Source: Lactobacillus sp. PV034 (GTDB lineage Bacteria; Bacillota; Bacilli; Lactobacillales; Lactobacillaceae). Taken from it: DNA of 64,000 nt. The stretch spans positions 501,001-565,000 of the forward strand of contig NZ_CP041982.1 in the NCBI RefSeq assembly GCF_014522305.1, in the 5' to 3' direction. Position numbers and translations under genes: made by a program. This document shows positions 16,730 through 26,534 of the stretch, piece after piece (position 1 is the stretch's first letter; every line of letters begins with the position of its first letter). Below the pieces are notes generated by a model. It saw only the letters and a program-made list of their open reading frames with translations. It did not search any database and had not been told where the DNA came from.

Positions 16730-18154
16730 TTAATTTTCTAATAAACTTTTTTCTATCTTAATAAATCCATTATATAATCTTTCATTTAGTCTTTCTTTTT
16801 TGGAAATGATTGATGCAACAATTAACTGATTATTTGGAAATTCCTTTTTTAAGAGAGTAAACATTAAATTTAAATTATTTTCATCTAATTCTCCAGTTTT
16901 GGGTGAATCTAGTATGATAGGTAACTCAATTTTAAAATAATCTTGCACTTCTTTTAATAAGGCCATTCTAAAAGTAAAAACTAGGAGATGTAATTTTGCA
17001 CCAGAATATTGTTTTAAATTTTTTGTAAAAATAAAATCTTTTGATTCATCAATACTATCTTCTATTTTTAAAATTCGGCTATACTTCTTTATTCTCTTAT
17101 AAATTTGCCTTGTAACTTTGGAATTATATAATTGATTCCTAAATAATTTATTTAATTTTTTTAATTCTTTAGTATACTTACTTATTAGTATCGAAATTTC
17201 TTGTTCAGAAAACATATTTGAAGAAATATATCCATTCAATTCTTCTAATCGATCCTCTATATTAATTAATTGGAGTTTTTGATTTAATTTTTCTTCTATC
17301 TTATATAATTGATATTCATATTCTTTTAAAAAACTCCTTTTCCTTGTTAATATTGCATCAATCAATCTTTGATTAGTATTATATCCAATAATGTTTTCTT
17401 TAGTTACGGCAACTTCTTTGTCTTCCATTTTAATTCGAATACCCGATTCTTCAATAAATTCGATTAATTTCTTATTATCCTTTTGTATTTTCACGTAGTC
17501 AGATATTTCTTTTTTTATTTGCTTTATTTCTAATCTTAATGATTTATGTCTACTTTGTAATTTTAAAGTAGATTCTTCTACTAAGTGTTCATTTCCATTA
17601 TATTCAGTTTGTAAATTAATTAATTTCTCTAATTGACTGTATATTTTTCTTTCCTTAGATAACTTATCTATTTTATTTTTTAATTCTATTAAATTAGATT
17701 TTTCTAGTCCTTCAATTAATTCTTCGATTTGAAAATGTATACTCCCTATTACTAATCCTCTATTTAATAGAGTCCACCCCTTCTCTTGATCAAAATAAAT
17801 TAATCCTAAAATATTATTTACAATTTCAGGAATATCAATTCCAAAAAGACTACTATGAAATTCATTTTGTTCTTCATCAATTTTCATTGAATATAATTTA
17901 TTTTTAAAAAGATTAGTAGTTAATTCGTTATTACTTCTATTTATCAGAATAGTATGATTTTTGTCTGATAATTTTAAATTTAATGAAAGATTTTTAAAAT
18001 TTAATCCTTTAGTAGAGGGAACATTATAGCCTAATGCATAAAGAATTAATCTTAATAAAGTAGTTTTACCTACACTATTTTTTGTGCTATATACAAGAGT
18101 TTTATTACTAAAATCAAACTTTTTATTATTTACTGATAATTCTTTAATCTTCAT
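16730..18154 (-). CDS. SMC/Rad50-like ATPase (Lamassu LmuB-like)
   Basis: 474 residues. Walker A-like STKNSVGKTT lies at residues 23-32, an ABC signature-like QYSGAKLHL near residue 388, and Walker B LPIILDSP near 412, with about 200 residues of charged coiled coil between (roughly 160-350). This is a compact SMC head-and-hinge layout. It overlaps the nuclease gene by 11 bases with no ribosome site of its own, implying coupling. In Lamassu and ABC-3C defence systems such ATPases sense phage DNA ends and release a nuclease partner. It lacks the first Gly of a classic Walker A. Confidence 0.78.
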   Translation of the reverse strand: MKIKELSVNNKKFDFSNKTLVYSTKNSVGKTTLLRLILYALGYNVPSTKGLNFKNLSLNLKLSDKNHTILINRSNNELTTNLFKNKLYSMKIDEEQNEFHSSLFGIDIPEIVNNILGLIYFDQEKGWTLLNRGLVIGSIHFQIEELIEGLEKSNLIELKNKIDKLSKERKIYSQLEKLINLQTEYNGNEHLVEESTLKLQSRHKSLRLEIKQIKKEISDYVKIQKDNKKLIEFIEESGIRIKMEDKEVAVTKENIIGYNTNQRLIDAILTRKRSFLKEYEYQLYKIEEKLNQKLQLINIEDRLEELNGYISSNMFSEQEISILISKYTKELKKLNKLFRNQLYNSKVTRQIYKRIKKYSRILKIEDSIDESKDFIFTKNLKQYSGAKLHLLVFTFRMALLKEVQDYFKIELPIILDSPKTGELDENNLNLMFTLLKKEFPNNQLIVASIISKKERLNERLYNGFIKIEKSLLEN

Positions 18155-19166
18155 CACTAATTATGCTTTCCAAATTTCTAAAATATGTATCATGAATTAT
18201 CCTTAACCAAATAATTAATTTAACAATATCCTGATCTGCCTCTTCTTCATTTAATCCCATTAGCTTAGATATTTTTTCATATTCATAATTTACAAACTCA
18301 ATTTCCAGATCATTCTGTAGCATATTTTGATTTTTATTTGTATATTTATCAAAATCTTGTTGTATTACTGACATATATTTAAAGTTATTAAGAAATTTTT
18401 CTAACTGTTCAGAATAATTATTTGAAATATAGGTTTTATTACCAGTTCGTATTTGAAAAATACTAAAAAATTTATCTAAATTCGGTTCATCCATTATTGT
18501 AACTGCAGTTCTTTCAATAAATTTCTGGGGCGTTATTTTATACTTAATATTTTCTGAACTTCTATTAAACAAAAATGACCAATCCATTAATAACTGGCGA
18601 TATCTACTCCTCTCTATTCTCGCCATTGTCATAAAGCTATAAATTGGAATCTCTAATCTTTCTAGAAGAGACGCATCATCACTACCCTGATAGGCAAGTT
18701 TTGTTACGCTTAATTTACTAAGAAGAAAATCAATATCAATCTCTTTTGGAAATTCTTGTAATATATCATTTATTCGCTTAGTTGCTATACTGGATAACCC
18801 TGAATAATCTATTTTTTTATAAGGAACTTTAAAATTATAATCTTTCTGAGTAAATGGATAATTACAATTAGTAATAATGCCTACTTCATCTAAATGATTA
18901 TAATTTTGTCGTATGATATTATTGCTTAATGTATGTAAAGCGTCTCTTAATTCTGTTTTCTTCAGAGCGTTATCTATATTTTTTGTTTCCTTTGCTTGAA
19001 AATAACGTATTGTTCCATCTTTCAATTTTACATCTATATCTTCATTTCCTTCATTATTTAATTCAGCAATTTCAGATATATGCATCAAAAAATAGTATAA
19101 AGCTGCCATATCTTGATAATTAAAACCTTTTCTAACATATGAAGCATTCGTTGGGAATCCATTCAT
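18144..19166 (-). CDS. DUF4297/Cap4-like dsDNA nuclease (Lamassu LmuA-like)
   Basis: 340 residues. The first 100 read RKGFNYQDMAALYYFLMHI, then NEDIDVKLKDG and YFQAKETKN: the GxxYQ opening and the D/E...QxK core of the DUF4297 (Cap4) restriction-endonuclease fold. The C-terminal 200 residues are helical and unrecognised; they may do the job of the missing middle component (LmuC). The ATG follows AGGAGAAGT. It begins only 27 bases after the flippase gene stop with no hairpin between, so EPS transcripts may run into it. Confidence 0.75.
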   Translation of the reverse strand: MNGFPTNASYVRKGFNYQDMAALYYFLMHISEIAELNNEGNEDIDVKLKDGTIRYFQAKETKNIDNALKKTELRDALHTLSNNIIRQNYNHLDEVGIITNCNYPFTQKDYNFKVPYKKIDYSGLSSIATKRINDILQEFPKEIDIDFLLSKLSVTKLAYQGSDDASLLERLEIPIYSFMTMARIERSRYRQLLMDWSFLFNRSSENIKYKITPQKFIERTAVTIMDEPNLDKFFSIFQIRTGNKTYISNNYSEQLEKFLNNFKYMSVIQQDFDKYTNKNQNMLQNDLEIEFVNYEYEKISKLMGLNEEEADQDIVKLIIWLRIIHDTYFRNLESIISDED

Positions 19167-19193
19167 TCTTACTTCTCCTAATATAGTAAATAT

Positions 19194-20624
19194 TTACTTT
19201 CTCCTTACCACACTCATCACAATATTCTTACCATCCTTCAAAATAGCAGCGCGCAGGATAAGCAACATTACTACATAAATCAATATTCCACATACGACTT
19301 CTACTCCAAGCATTAACCAAGAGTTCTTAAGGTGAGTATTCATCCAAAAAACAGGAATAAACATTACTAAACCCGCTACAAAATATTTCCAAGTTTCTTT
19401 CAATAAAATTTTAAAACTTAATAATTTTCGTACTGCAATAAATTGATAAAGAGTTACACTGATCTCTGAAATTACGGTTGACCACATGGCGCCGTATAAG
19501 CCCCATCGATGAATTAATGGAATATTCAAGATAATATTAATAATTGCTCCAAAAGTAACAGATGCAGTGAACTCCTTATTTTTCTTCAAAGGTAACAAAT
19601 ACTGTACTCCTATAACATTACTCCAGGCAATCATTAAAATTACTATCGATTCAATTAACATAGCAGGTCCCACGGGCCCATAACCAGAACCATAGTATTT
19701 CACTGCCAAAGTTAACGAAACACTCGCTAAACCAAACATCATTGGATAAGCAATTGCAGATACAAAGTCAAAAGATTTATAAAGCATATTATTAACTTTT
19801 TCCATATTTCCTTTAGCTACAGCATTAGCAACGTGAGGTAACATCACAGTTCCTGTCGCTGTCACTAAGGCCAAAATAAGTTTTACTAGATTATCTGAAT
19901 ATTGATAATAACCCGAAGCAGTTTCATTTACCATTCCACCAAGCATTGTTTTATTTAATTGAACATACACTTGGGTAGCTATTTGAGGGATAAAAAGCTC
20001 CGCCATAGGTAGAAAATGACGCCATGGATTTAAAATATTAGGACTAACTTTTGGCAAATCCTTAATTATATTTGGCCACAAAGTAAGATTTCCAAATAAA
20101 GTCGATAATGCTAGAACAATGATATATAGCATTAAATCACTCGGATTTTTAATAAAAATAAAAATGGCCCCCATTGACAATATTTTTACAAAAGAATTCT
20201 TTAAAACTGTTACCTTAAAATCTTCAATTCCTTCATAAAACCATGAAATATCAAATGCCACAGCTACTAAATTAATGGATTGAGCCCACATATAATTGCT
20301 TTGACGTGTATAAAATATCAAAAATATTTCAAATACAATAAAAGATAGAAGCGTCATCAAAGTTTTTACAATCTGAATTTCCCAGAAAGTTTGAGACATT
20401 TTTCTTCTATCTTCACGAACATATGCTATCTGCCTATTTCCATAGTAACCTATACCCATAGTTGCAATTAAAATAAAATAATTGATTATTGAGTTAGTAA
20501 ACGCATTAATCCCCACACCTTTAGGTGATAAAACTCTGGCTACATAAGCTGAGGTAATCAACGGTACAATAATAGCTAAAACTTGATACCCAATATTATA
20601 TAGATAATTCTTTATTACTTTCAT
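19194..20624 (-). CDS. wzx: Polysaccharide repeat-unit flippase (Wzx)
   Basis: About 476 residues with 12-14 hydrophobic segments. The N terminus NYLYNIGYQVLAIIVPLITSAYVARVLSPKGVG is the signature of MATE-like oligosaccharide flippases that move lipid-linked repeat units across the membrane. I use the ATG at 20624, which lies just past the glf stop, rather than a TTG inside glf. It is the last EPS gene and the neighbour of the nuclease gene. Confidence 0.9.
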   Translation of the reverse strand: MKVIKNYLYNIGYQVLAIIVPLITSAYVARVLSPKGVGINAFTNSIINYFILIATMGIGYYGNRQIAYVREDRRKMSQTFWEIQIVKTLMTLLSFIVFEIFLIFYTRQSNYMWAQSINLVAVAFDISWFYEGIEDFKVTVLKNSFVKILSMGAIFIFIKNPSDLMLYIIVLALSTLFGNLTLWPNIIKDLPKVSPNILNPWRHFLPMAELFIPQIATQVYVQLNKTMLGGMVNETASGYYQYSDNLVKLILALVTATGTVMLPHVANAVAKGNMEKVNNMLYKSFDFVSAIAYPMMFGLASVSLTLAVKYYGSGYGPVGPAMLIESIVILMIAWSNVIGVQYLLPLKKNKEFTASVTFGAIINIILNIPLIHRWGLYGAMWSTVISEISVTLYQFIAVRKLLSFKILLKETWKYFVAGLVMFIPVFWMNTHLKNSWLMLGVEVVCGILIYVVMLLILRAAILKDGKNIVMSVVRRK

Positions 20625-20628
20625 TATT

Positions 20629-21747
20629 TTATTTACCAATAGTGTTTTCTACACTCTTCAATGCTTCAGCAATAACTTGATCCATATTGTAGTACTTGTA
20701 TTGACCTAAACGTCCACCAAAAATAACTTTATCTTGTTGTTCAGCTAGTTCTTGATATTTCTTATATAACTCATTATTGCGTTCATTATTAACTGGATAG
20801 TAAGGTTCATCTCCATGTTTCCAATCAGCTGGATATTCACGGGTAATAATAGTTTTATCTTTATCTCCCTTACCAAATTCAAAGTGCTTATGTTCAATTA
20901 CACGAGTATATGGAATTTCACGTTCCGTATAATTAATTACCGCATTTCCTTGGTAATTACCTACATTCTTTTCTTCGGTTTCAAAACGCAAAGAACGGTA
21001 TTCAAGCTCACCCAGTTGATAATCAAAGAACTTATCAATCATGCCAGTATAAACTACTTTATCGTAATTCTTAAGATACTCGTCTTTCTTATCAAAGAAG
21101 TCAGTATTCAACTTAACGGTAATGTTAGAATTATCTAGCATCTTTTCTACCATTTTAGTGTAACCACCAATTGGAATACCCTGATAATCATCATTGAAAT
21201 AGTTGTTATCATAAATTAATCGAACTGGAAGACGCTTGATAATGAAAGCAGGAAGTTCAGTACATTTTCTTCCCCATTGTTTTTCAGTATAACCTTTGAT
21301 CAATTTTTCATAGATATCTCTACCAATTAAAGAAATAGCCTGTTCTTCTAGGTTTTTGGGCTCTTTACCAGCCATCTCTTGACGCTGTTCATTAATCTTG
21401 TCAAGAGCTTCTTGTGGAGTTCTTACTCCCCACATTTCGCTGAAAGTATTCATATTGAATGGCAAATTATACATATGTCCTTTGTAATTGGCCACTGGAC
21501 TATTAGTATAACGGTTAAAATCAGCAAATTGATGAACATAGTCCCATACCTTCTTATTAGAAGTATGAAAAATATGGGCCCCATATTGGTGTACTTGAAT
21601 TCCATCTATTTCTTTTGTATAAATATTTCCTGAAATATGATTTCTTTTTTCAATTATGGTTACTTGATATCCCCTATTAGCAGTTTCATATGCAAAAACA
21701 GTCCCATACAATCCCGCTCCAACTATCAATATCTTTTTATTTTTCAC
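20629..21747 (-). CDS. glf: UDP-galactopyranose mutase
   Basis: 372 residues. It starts KKILIVGAGLYGTVFAYE (FAD-binding Rossmann loop) and has YGAHIFHTSNKKVWDYV, the active-site region of the mutase. It converts UDP-galactopyranose to UDP-galactofuranose, so the EPS should contain galactofuranose, which fits the galactofuranosyltransferase-like gene at 23642. It is complete and of normal length. It is less AT-rich than its upstream neighbours. Confidence 0.95.
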   Translation of the reverse strand: MKNKKILIVGAGLYGTVFAYETANRGYQVTIIEKRNHISGNIYTKEIDGIQVHQYGAHIFHTSNKKVWDYVHQFADFNRYTNSPVANYKGHMYNLPFNMNTFSEMWGVRTPQEALDKINEQRQEMAGKEPKNLEEQAISLIGRDIYEKLIKGYTEKQWGRKCTELPAFIIKRLPVRLIYDNNYFNDDYQGIPIGGYTKMVEKMLDNSNITVKLNTDFFDKKDEYLKNYDKVVYTGMIDKFFDYQLGELEYRSLRFETEEKNVGNYQGNAVINYTEREIPYTRVIEHKHFEFGKGDKDKTIITREYPADWKHGDEPYYPVNNERNNELYKKYQELAEQQDKVIFGGRLGQYKYYNMDQVIAEALKSVENTIGK

Positions 21748-21814
21748 CGACTATAACCTCTTATAATATTTTTTTGACTACAAAGTTTTTATTATTTATA
21801 AAGAATTAATTTAA

Positions 21815-22372
21815 TTATATTCTTTTATGAATTTTATTTATTTTCTTTATCACTTTTGCTGGATTTCCAACCACTATTGAATTACTTGGTATAGATTTAA
21901 CTACCACACTACCTGCACCGATTATAACATTATCACCAATTGTACAATTTCCTAGAATTATAACATTTGCACCAACAGATACATTATTTCCTATTATAGG
22001 CGTTTTTCCATCAACGTGACCAATGGTAATCGAATGTCTAATATCAAAATTACTTCCAATTTTAGCCCCACTTCCTATAACTATCCCTCCATAGTGGTTT
22101 ATTGCAAATCCACCTTTAATCTGTAGTTTATAACCAATTTGAATACCATACTTCACTTGTAATTTTCTATATTTTAATCTCGCCATAAACAAAATCATTT
22201 TAGAAAATCTTTTTGTAGAAAGATATTTACATATTCTCATCCAAGTAGTTACTTTAAAGCCTGGAGTTTTTATATATCGTACTAAAAAGTTTTTTAAACT
22301 TACCGAAGTTAATGAATTATCATAACCTACTACATCACTCTTTATTAATTGCTTCAATGGAGAATATTTCAT
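21815..22372 (-). CDS. Hexapeptide-repeat O-acetyltransferase (serine acetyltransferase-like)
   Basis: 185 residues. The second half is a left-handed beta-helix with isoleucine-led hexapeptides (GSGAKIGSNFDIRHSITIGH, IGNNVSVGANVIILGNCTIG) and ends in the typical SNSIVVGNPAKVI. The family transfers acetyl groups from acetyl-CoA; here the likely target is a sugar of the repeat unit. Its start overlaps the polymerase gene by 38 bases. Confidence 0.88.
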   Translation of the reverse strand: MKYSPLKQLIKSDVVGYDNSLTSVSLKNFLVRYIKTPGFKVTTWMRICKYLSTKRFSKMILFMARLKYRKLQVKYGIQIGYKLQIKGGFAINHYGGIVIGSGAKIGSNFDIRHSITIGHVDGKTPIIGNNVSVGANVIILGNCTIGDNVIIGAGSVVVKSIPSNSIVVGNPAKVIKKINKIHKRI

Positions 22373-23603
22373 TATTGTTCTCCCTGGTCGTAGAAAAGCT
22401 ACTAAACCATATTAGTAAAAAAATCAAAATATAATTGTACGTAAATGCCGTTGTAACAAATAAATAAAATGTCATTACTACAAAAATTTTTTTAAGGCCG
22501 TCCTTAGTTAGTAAACCTTTAAAAAATGATCCAAAATATAGTATACCTAAATATAATCCTCCATTTGCCAATACTTCAGTTATAGAATTACTAAAACCAG
22601 GATTCCCCATCCTCCATAGTTCCATATTATTTCTTAAAGCATTGGAATTTGAAATTCCGGTTCCAAAAATAATATGTTGAGTCCATGTTTTTAATCCCAC
22701 TCTATAATCATCAAATCTCACATCAACTGAACCACTACCATAAATTCTTTTTTGATTAAAAAGAACTATTAACAGTAAACTTCCCACAATTAAAATAGGA
22801 AGAATAAATATTAAATAAGAGATATTAAAAGAATTTTTCTTTTTTAAACGATCTATCCAATGTCCTAAAATTAAGATAGTTAAAAAGATGTAGCCTGTAG
22901 TTGTAAAAGTACTTGCTAGAGAAAAAACTAAAATTGTATTTTTTAAAACTAAATTTTTGGAACTACTATTTATTCCAATTAAAAGAGCCAATGAAAAGTT
23001 TAAAGCAGCCATTGGACCTTCAGTAAAAATTGCAGTATTTCTAATAAAAGTTCCTATAATACTATTAACACTTTGGGTTTCATAATATACATTAAAGTAA
23101 CTATTAACTAAATGAGGAATTCCATCGAAAGCACCCCAAAAAGATTCTACAGTCCCAGTTGGCGAAATTAATCTAAATAATGAACCCAATACCCAAAATA
23201 ATAAAGAAATTAATCCAATAATTATCATCAAATTCCAATAAGATATTAAAATACTAGGAATTCTCTTATTTTCCAACTTTATTAACCAAAAAAATAAAAC
23301 TACTACTATCAGTAATCTAAGAGCAAATAACTTAGTATTAGGATATGTACTAAAAAAGATAAAAAGGCCCAAATAAACTATAATAAATAAACTATCTATC
23401 AGAATTGAAGATAGATTAACCTGATTTTTAGATTGAGTTAATAACAGAATTATATTTATGAGAGCAGAAGCAACTAATATAAAATACGTTACTGTATTTA
23501 ATACTTCATTATTCAATCCACTTGCCCAAATAGATTGACAATTATAAATTAGTATAGCTGCTATTATATAATTAAAGAAGTTATATATTCGTCCTATTTT
23601 CAA
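22335..23603 (-). CDS. wzy: EPS repeat-unit polymerase (Wzy-like)
   Basis: 422 residues with about 11 hydrophobic segments and a large external loop near residues 165-205. The late loop has VRFDDYRVGLKTWTQHIIFGTG, like the second functional loop of O-antigen polymerases. There is little sequence conservation in this class, so the call rests on topology and on being the only such gene in the operon. It polymerises repeat units on the outer face of the membrane. Confidence 0.82.
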   Translation of the reverse strand: MKIGRIYNFFNYIIAAILIYNCQSIWASGLNNEVLNTVTYFILVASALINIILLLTQSKNQVNLSSILIDSLFIIVYLGLFIFFSTYPNTKLFALRLLIVVVLFFWLIKLENKRIPSILISYWNLMIIIGLISLLFWVLGSLFRLISPTGTVESFWGAFDGIPHLVNSYFNVYYETQSVNSIIGTFIRNTAIFTEGPMAALNFSLALLIGINSSSKNLVLKNTILVFSLASTFTTTGYIFLTILILGHWIDRLKKKNSFNISYLIFILPILIVGSLLLIVLFNQKRIYGSGSVDVRFDDYRVGLKTWTQHIIFGTGISNSNALRNNMELWRMGNPGFSNSITEVLANGGLYLGILYFGSFFKGLLTKDGLKKIFVVMTFYLFVTTAFTYNYILIFLLIWFSSFSTTRENNNEIFSIEAINKE

Positions 23604-23641
23604 AACTTATCTCGCTTTCTCCTCTCACCACACCAATATCG

Positions 23642-24628
23642 CTATTGTATTTTATCCAAAGCTTTATTTAAAAAGTATCCTTTTATTATTTTTTTTCTTA
23701 ATTTTAATTCATTATTGACCATTTGAGTATAGTCATCCGGTGTTATATTCCTTAATTTATTCTCTAATTCATTTAGATTAGAAATAGTAATTCCTATTTT
23801 ATATTTCTTTACTAGATCGGCCATTGCAGCATTTTTCCAAATAATTATTGGTAACTTTGCTACGATGTACATTGACACCTTATGAGGATTATTTATAGAA
23901 AGATACTTACCAAAGTATCCTTCACACGTTTTAGTACTCGGTCCATCCCATACTAATCCATATTTTCCTTTGAGCCGGCAATGAATAATACTTGATGGAT
24001 ATGCTCCATTATAATTTAAAGAAGTATATTTTTTATTTTTATTAAATCCTATTCCATATAAATTTACCTTTATTTGTTTAAAAACAGAATCAAGTTTATA
24101 TATAAACTTTGATTTTTCTAAATTTCCAGCAAAACAAATTTCTTCTCTATCATTTATATGGTCATTTATACTATCTATATCTATCAGATAATCAAAAATT
24201 TCTAAATTAATTATTTTTTCTTCGGCTATTCCTTGTTTTATAAAAAAATCTGTCATTTTAGTATTATGTGAAATAATGTATTTAGCAGATTTTATTCTTT
24301 TAATTTCTTTTTTAACATTGCCATCGTATCTCAAAGTAGCTATATCATGAACTAATAAAATAACCTTTTTTCTTTTTTCAATTACTTTTAATAATGGATT
24401 AAAACCAACAGGTAGTGGGTATTGAATTAAAATATAATCCTGCTCTCGTACTTTACCCAATACGGACAAAATCTTGTATATTTTCTTTAAATGATTATTT
24501 CCAATATATGAATAAGGGAACAAGGGTATCATATCTCTCTTTTTTAATATCTTTTCTGCGTCTATTCGAGCTTTTGATCCCGCAGTTTTATTATCGCCAA
24601 TTTGTTCACTAAAATAATAAATACTCAT
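23642..24628 (-). CDS. Galactofuranosyltransferase-like glycosyltransferase
   Basis: 328 residues. MSIYYFSEQIGDNKTAGSKARIDAEKIL, then VILLVHDIATLRYD, FAGNLEKSKFIYKL and GPSTKTCEGYFGKYLSINNPHKVSMYIVAKLPIIIW. This is the layout of the WbbI/Gtf3-type sugar transferases, in which the KxxxYxxxxLPVI segment binds the nucleotide sugar. With glf in the same operon, a galactofuranose donor is likely but not proven. Confidence 0.78.
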   Translation of the reverse strand: MSIYYFSEQIGDNKTAGSKARIDAEKILKKRDMIPLFPYSYIGNNHLKKIYKILSVLGKVREQDYILIQYPLPVGFNPLLKVIEKRKKVILLVHDIATLRYDGNVKKEIKRIKSAKYIISHNTKMTDFFIKQGIAEEKIINLEIFDYLIDIDSINDHINDREEICFAGNLEKSKFIYKLDSVFKQIKVNLYGIGFNKNKKYTSLNYNGAYPSSIIHCRLKGKYGLVWDGPSTKTCEGYFGKYLSINNPHKVSMYIVAKLPIIIWKNAAMADLVKKYKIGITISNLNELENKLRNITPDDYTQMVNNELKLRKKIIKGYFLNKALDKIQ

Positions 24629-24629
24629 T

Positions 24630-25382
24630 TTATATCTCTTCTTTTAAATATTGTTCCTTCAATTTACCAAATACAGTTAAATTTCCATTTACATCTTTTT
24701 CAGAATAATTTTTATGAAAATTCAATTTATTAAAAGTATTATTTTTTAAAAAAACATCTATATTTTTATCATATTCGGTATTTAATTTTTTTACTAAACC
24801 TAAAACGTCTTTTTTATTATTAAAAAAAGTATCTATTTCTTTCTTTAACCAATTATTATGTTTTATTGCAATATAAAGAATATTTTCTACTAAAAGATAA
24901 TTAATAAGATCATCTTCTTTTAAAATATATGTTTCTAGCATCTTTTTACAAAAAGAAAATATCTTTCTACTTTTTGGAGAATCATTTCTTCCCATAATAA
25001 ATGGAGAAATTTTTCCACTAATATCTTTTTTTTGAGCCTCGGTTCTTACTACTGTAAAAAAATCCTTAGAGAATATGCTTTGAGGAATAGGATGAGATAC
25101 AAAAACTGTTGCATCCAACCATAAACAATTATATTTTTCTAATAAAGAATAGCGAATTAAATCAGACTTTAATTGCATTGAAAATATACCATTATCAAAT
25201 TTTCTTTCTATCTCTTTTGGAAATTTGGGTATCCATTCATATAAATTATGATCATCTAACACAATTACTTCATGATCAGCAGAATTATTTTTAATACTCG
25301 AAATACACAGCTTTACTAAATCAGGGGCATTTTTTTCTCCTTGATACCACAAAACAAAAATTTTACTTCTTTTCATTTTCAC
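24630..25382 (-). CDS. Capsular polysaccharide synthesis protein (GT32-like)
   Basis: 250 residues. IFVLWYQGEKNAPDLVKLCI is followed by EVIVLDD and LKSDLIRYSLLEKYNCLWLDATVF: the WxQG opening and the 'D..R..LL..YGG.W.D' motif of Caps_synth/GT32 transferases (the DxD motif appears here as LDA). The GTG at 25382 follows AGGAG. It resembles the larger gene at 25597, suggesting an old duplication. Confidence 0.8.
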   Translation of the reverse strand: MKMKRSKIFVLWYQGEKNAPDLVKLCISSIKNNSADHEVIVLDDHNLYEWIPKFPKEIERKFDNGIFSMQLKSDLIRYSLLEKYNCLWLDATVFVSHPIPQSIFSKDFFTVVRTEAQKKDISGKISPFIMGRNDSPKSRKIFSFCKKMLETYILKEDDLINYLLVENILYIAIKHNNWLKKEIDTFFNNKKDVLGLVKKLNTEYDKNIDVFLKNNTFNKLNFHKNYSEKDVNGNLTVFGKLKEQYLKEEI

Positions 25383-25596
25383 TAAAAAAACTCCTAATTA
25401 TTAAACTATAGTTATTATTCAAATATGTATCTATTTTTTTATCTTTTTTTTGTGTCAATATATGTTCAAATTTAGAATTAGATCTATGACAAAGTTTTAT
25501 TAATACTAATAAAAGAACATAGGTGTATCCATATTTTTTATTTTCTTTTTAGTTACTGTTGTTTTAATAAAAATAATAAAATTATTTGCTAACGAT

Positions 25597-26532
25597 TTAA
25601 ATTTTGACATTTGTAGTATTATTTCCAATATTCAATATTAAGTTCTGATATAAAGTTTGTTGTTTACTATTTACATTAAAATTCATCTTATAACTTAATT
25701 TATACAAATAAGTATCCTTAAAGTATTTACATTTTTTTACCGGAATATTTAAATATTTTCGTAAATCAAATACATGTGAATTATTTTTAGGAATATTATC
25801 AATTATCAATCTCACTTGATTATTAGATTCATATGCAAGTAATATAAAATAGTCTAAAAGAATATAATCAACCATATAATTATATTTTTTAAAGTATATA
25901 TTAAAAGCATTAACCAAATATTTCATAATGATTGATCCTTGAATAGCCTCCATACAAAAAGTCGTCCATCGTCCGTGAGAAGGATCATTTGTATAATTCT
26001 CTGTTTTTATACTATAAAATTCTTTTTTCAAGATAGAATTTTGAATTTTTTTAGTAGCTAAAACTGTAGAGTCTATCCACATTCCCCCATAATTAAATAG
26101 TAAATTAACACGAATAATATCAGAAAAATGAGTAAATGATATTTTTTCTTCTTTAAATTTTTTTACTATTTCTTTTTCTAAAGTTACATATTTCAAATAA
26201 TTGTCTTTGGTTATTACTACTACCTTTTTATTTTCATCACGTAGTTTTTTTATACAAACTTTTACAATATCAGGGGCATTCTTTTCACCTTGCCACCACA
26301 TGGTCCAGATTGTGTTATTAATCTCTATACTTTTATTAATTGGATTGGGTTGAAGACTTATTTTATATGCTTCATTCCAAATATTTTCTATCAAAAATTT
26401 TTTTATTATATTTTCATTTTTTAAATTTATTTTTTTCCCGATCCAAGTATAATTTTTAAAAAATAGCCTTCTAATTGATTTACTCAAAAATATTTTTAGC
26501 CCAAACTCATTAATATATGTAATTTTTTTCAT
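25597..26532 (-). CDS. Capsular polysaccharide synthesis protein (GT32-like)
   Basis: 311 residues from the ATG at 26532, three bases after the previous gene's stop; the longer frame to 26586 overlaps that gene and is rejected. It has NTIWTMWWQGEKNAPDIVKVCI, FSDIIRVNLLFNYGGMWIDSTV and GRWTTFCMEAIQGS, the GT32 pattern with its metal-binding D-S-T site. It adds a sugar to the repeat unit. The DNA is visibly more AT-rich than eps genes upstream, a sign of separate origin. A 214-base gap without a gene follows it. Confidence 0.8.
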   Translation of the reverse strand: MKKITYINEFGLKIFLSKSIRRLFFKNYTWIGKKINLKNENIIKKFLIENIWNEAYKISLQPNPINKSIEINNTIWTMWWQGEKNAPDIVKVCIKKLRDENKKVVVITKDNYLKYVTLEKEIVKKFKEEKISFTHFSDIIRVNLLFNYGGMWIDSTVLATKKIQNSILKKEFYSIKTENYTNDPSHGRWTTFCMEAIQGSIIMKYLVNAFNIYFKKYNYMVDYILLDYFILLAYESNNQVRLIIDNIPKNNSHVFDLRKYLNIPVKKCKYFKDTYLYKLSYKMNFNVNSKQQTLYQNLILNIGNNTTNVKI

Positions 26533-26534
26533 TT

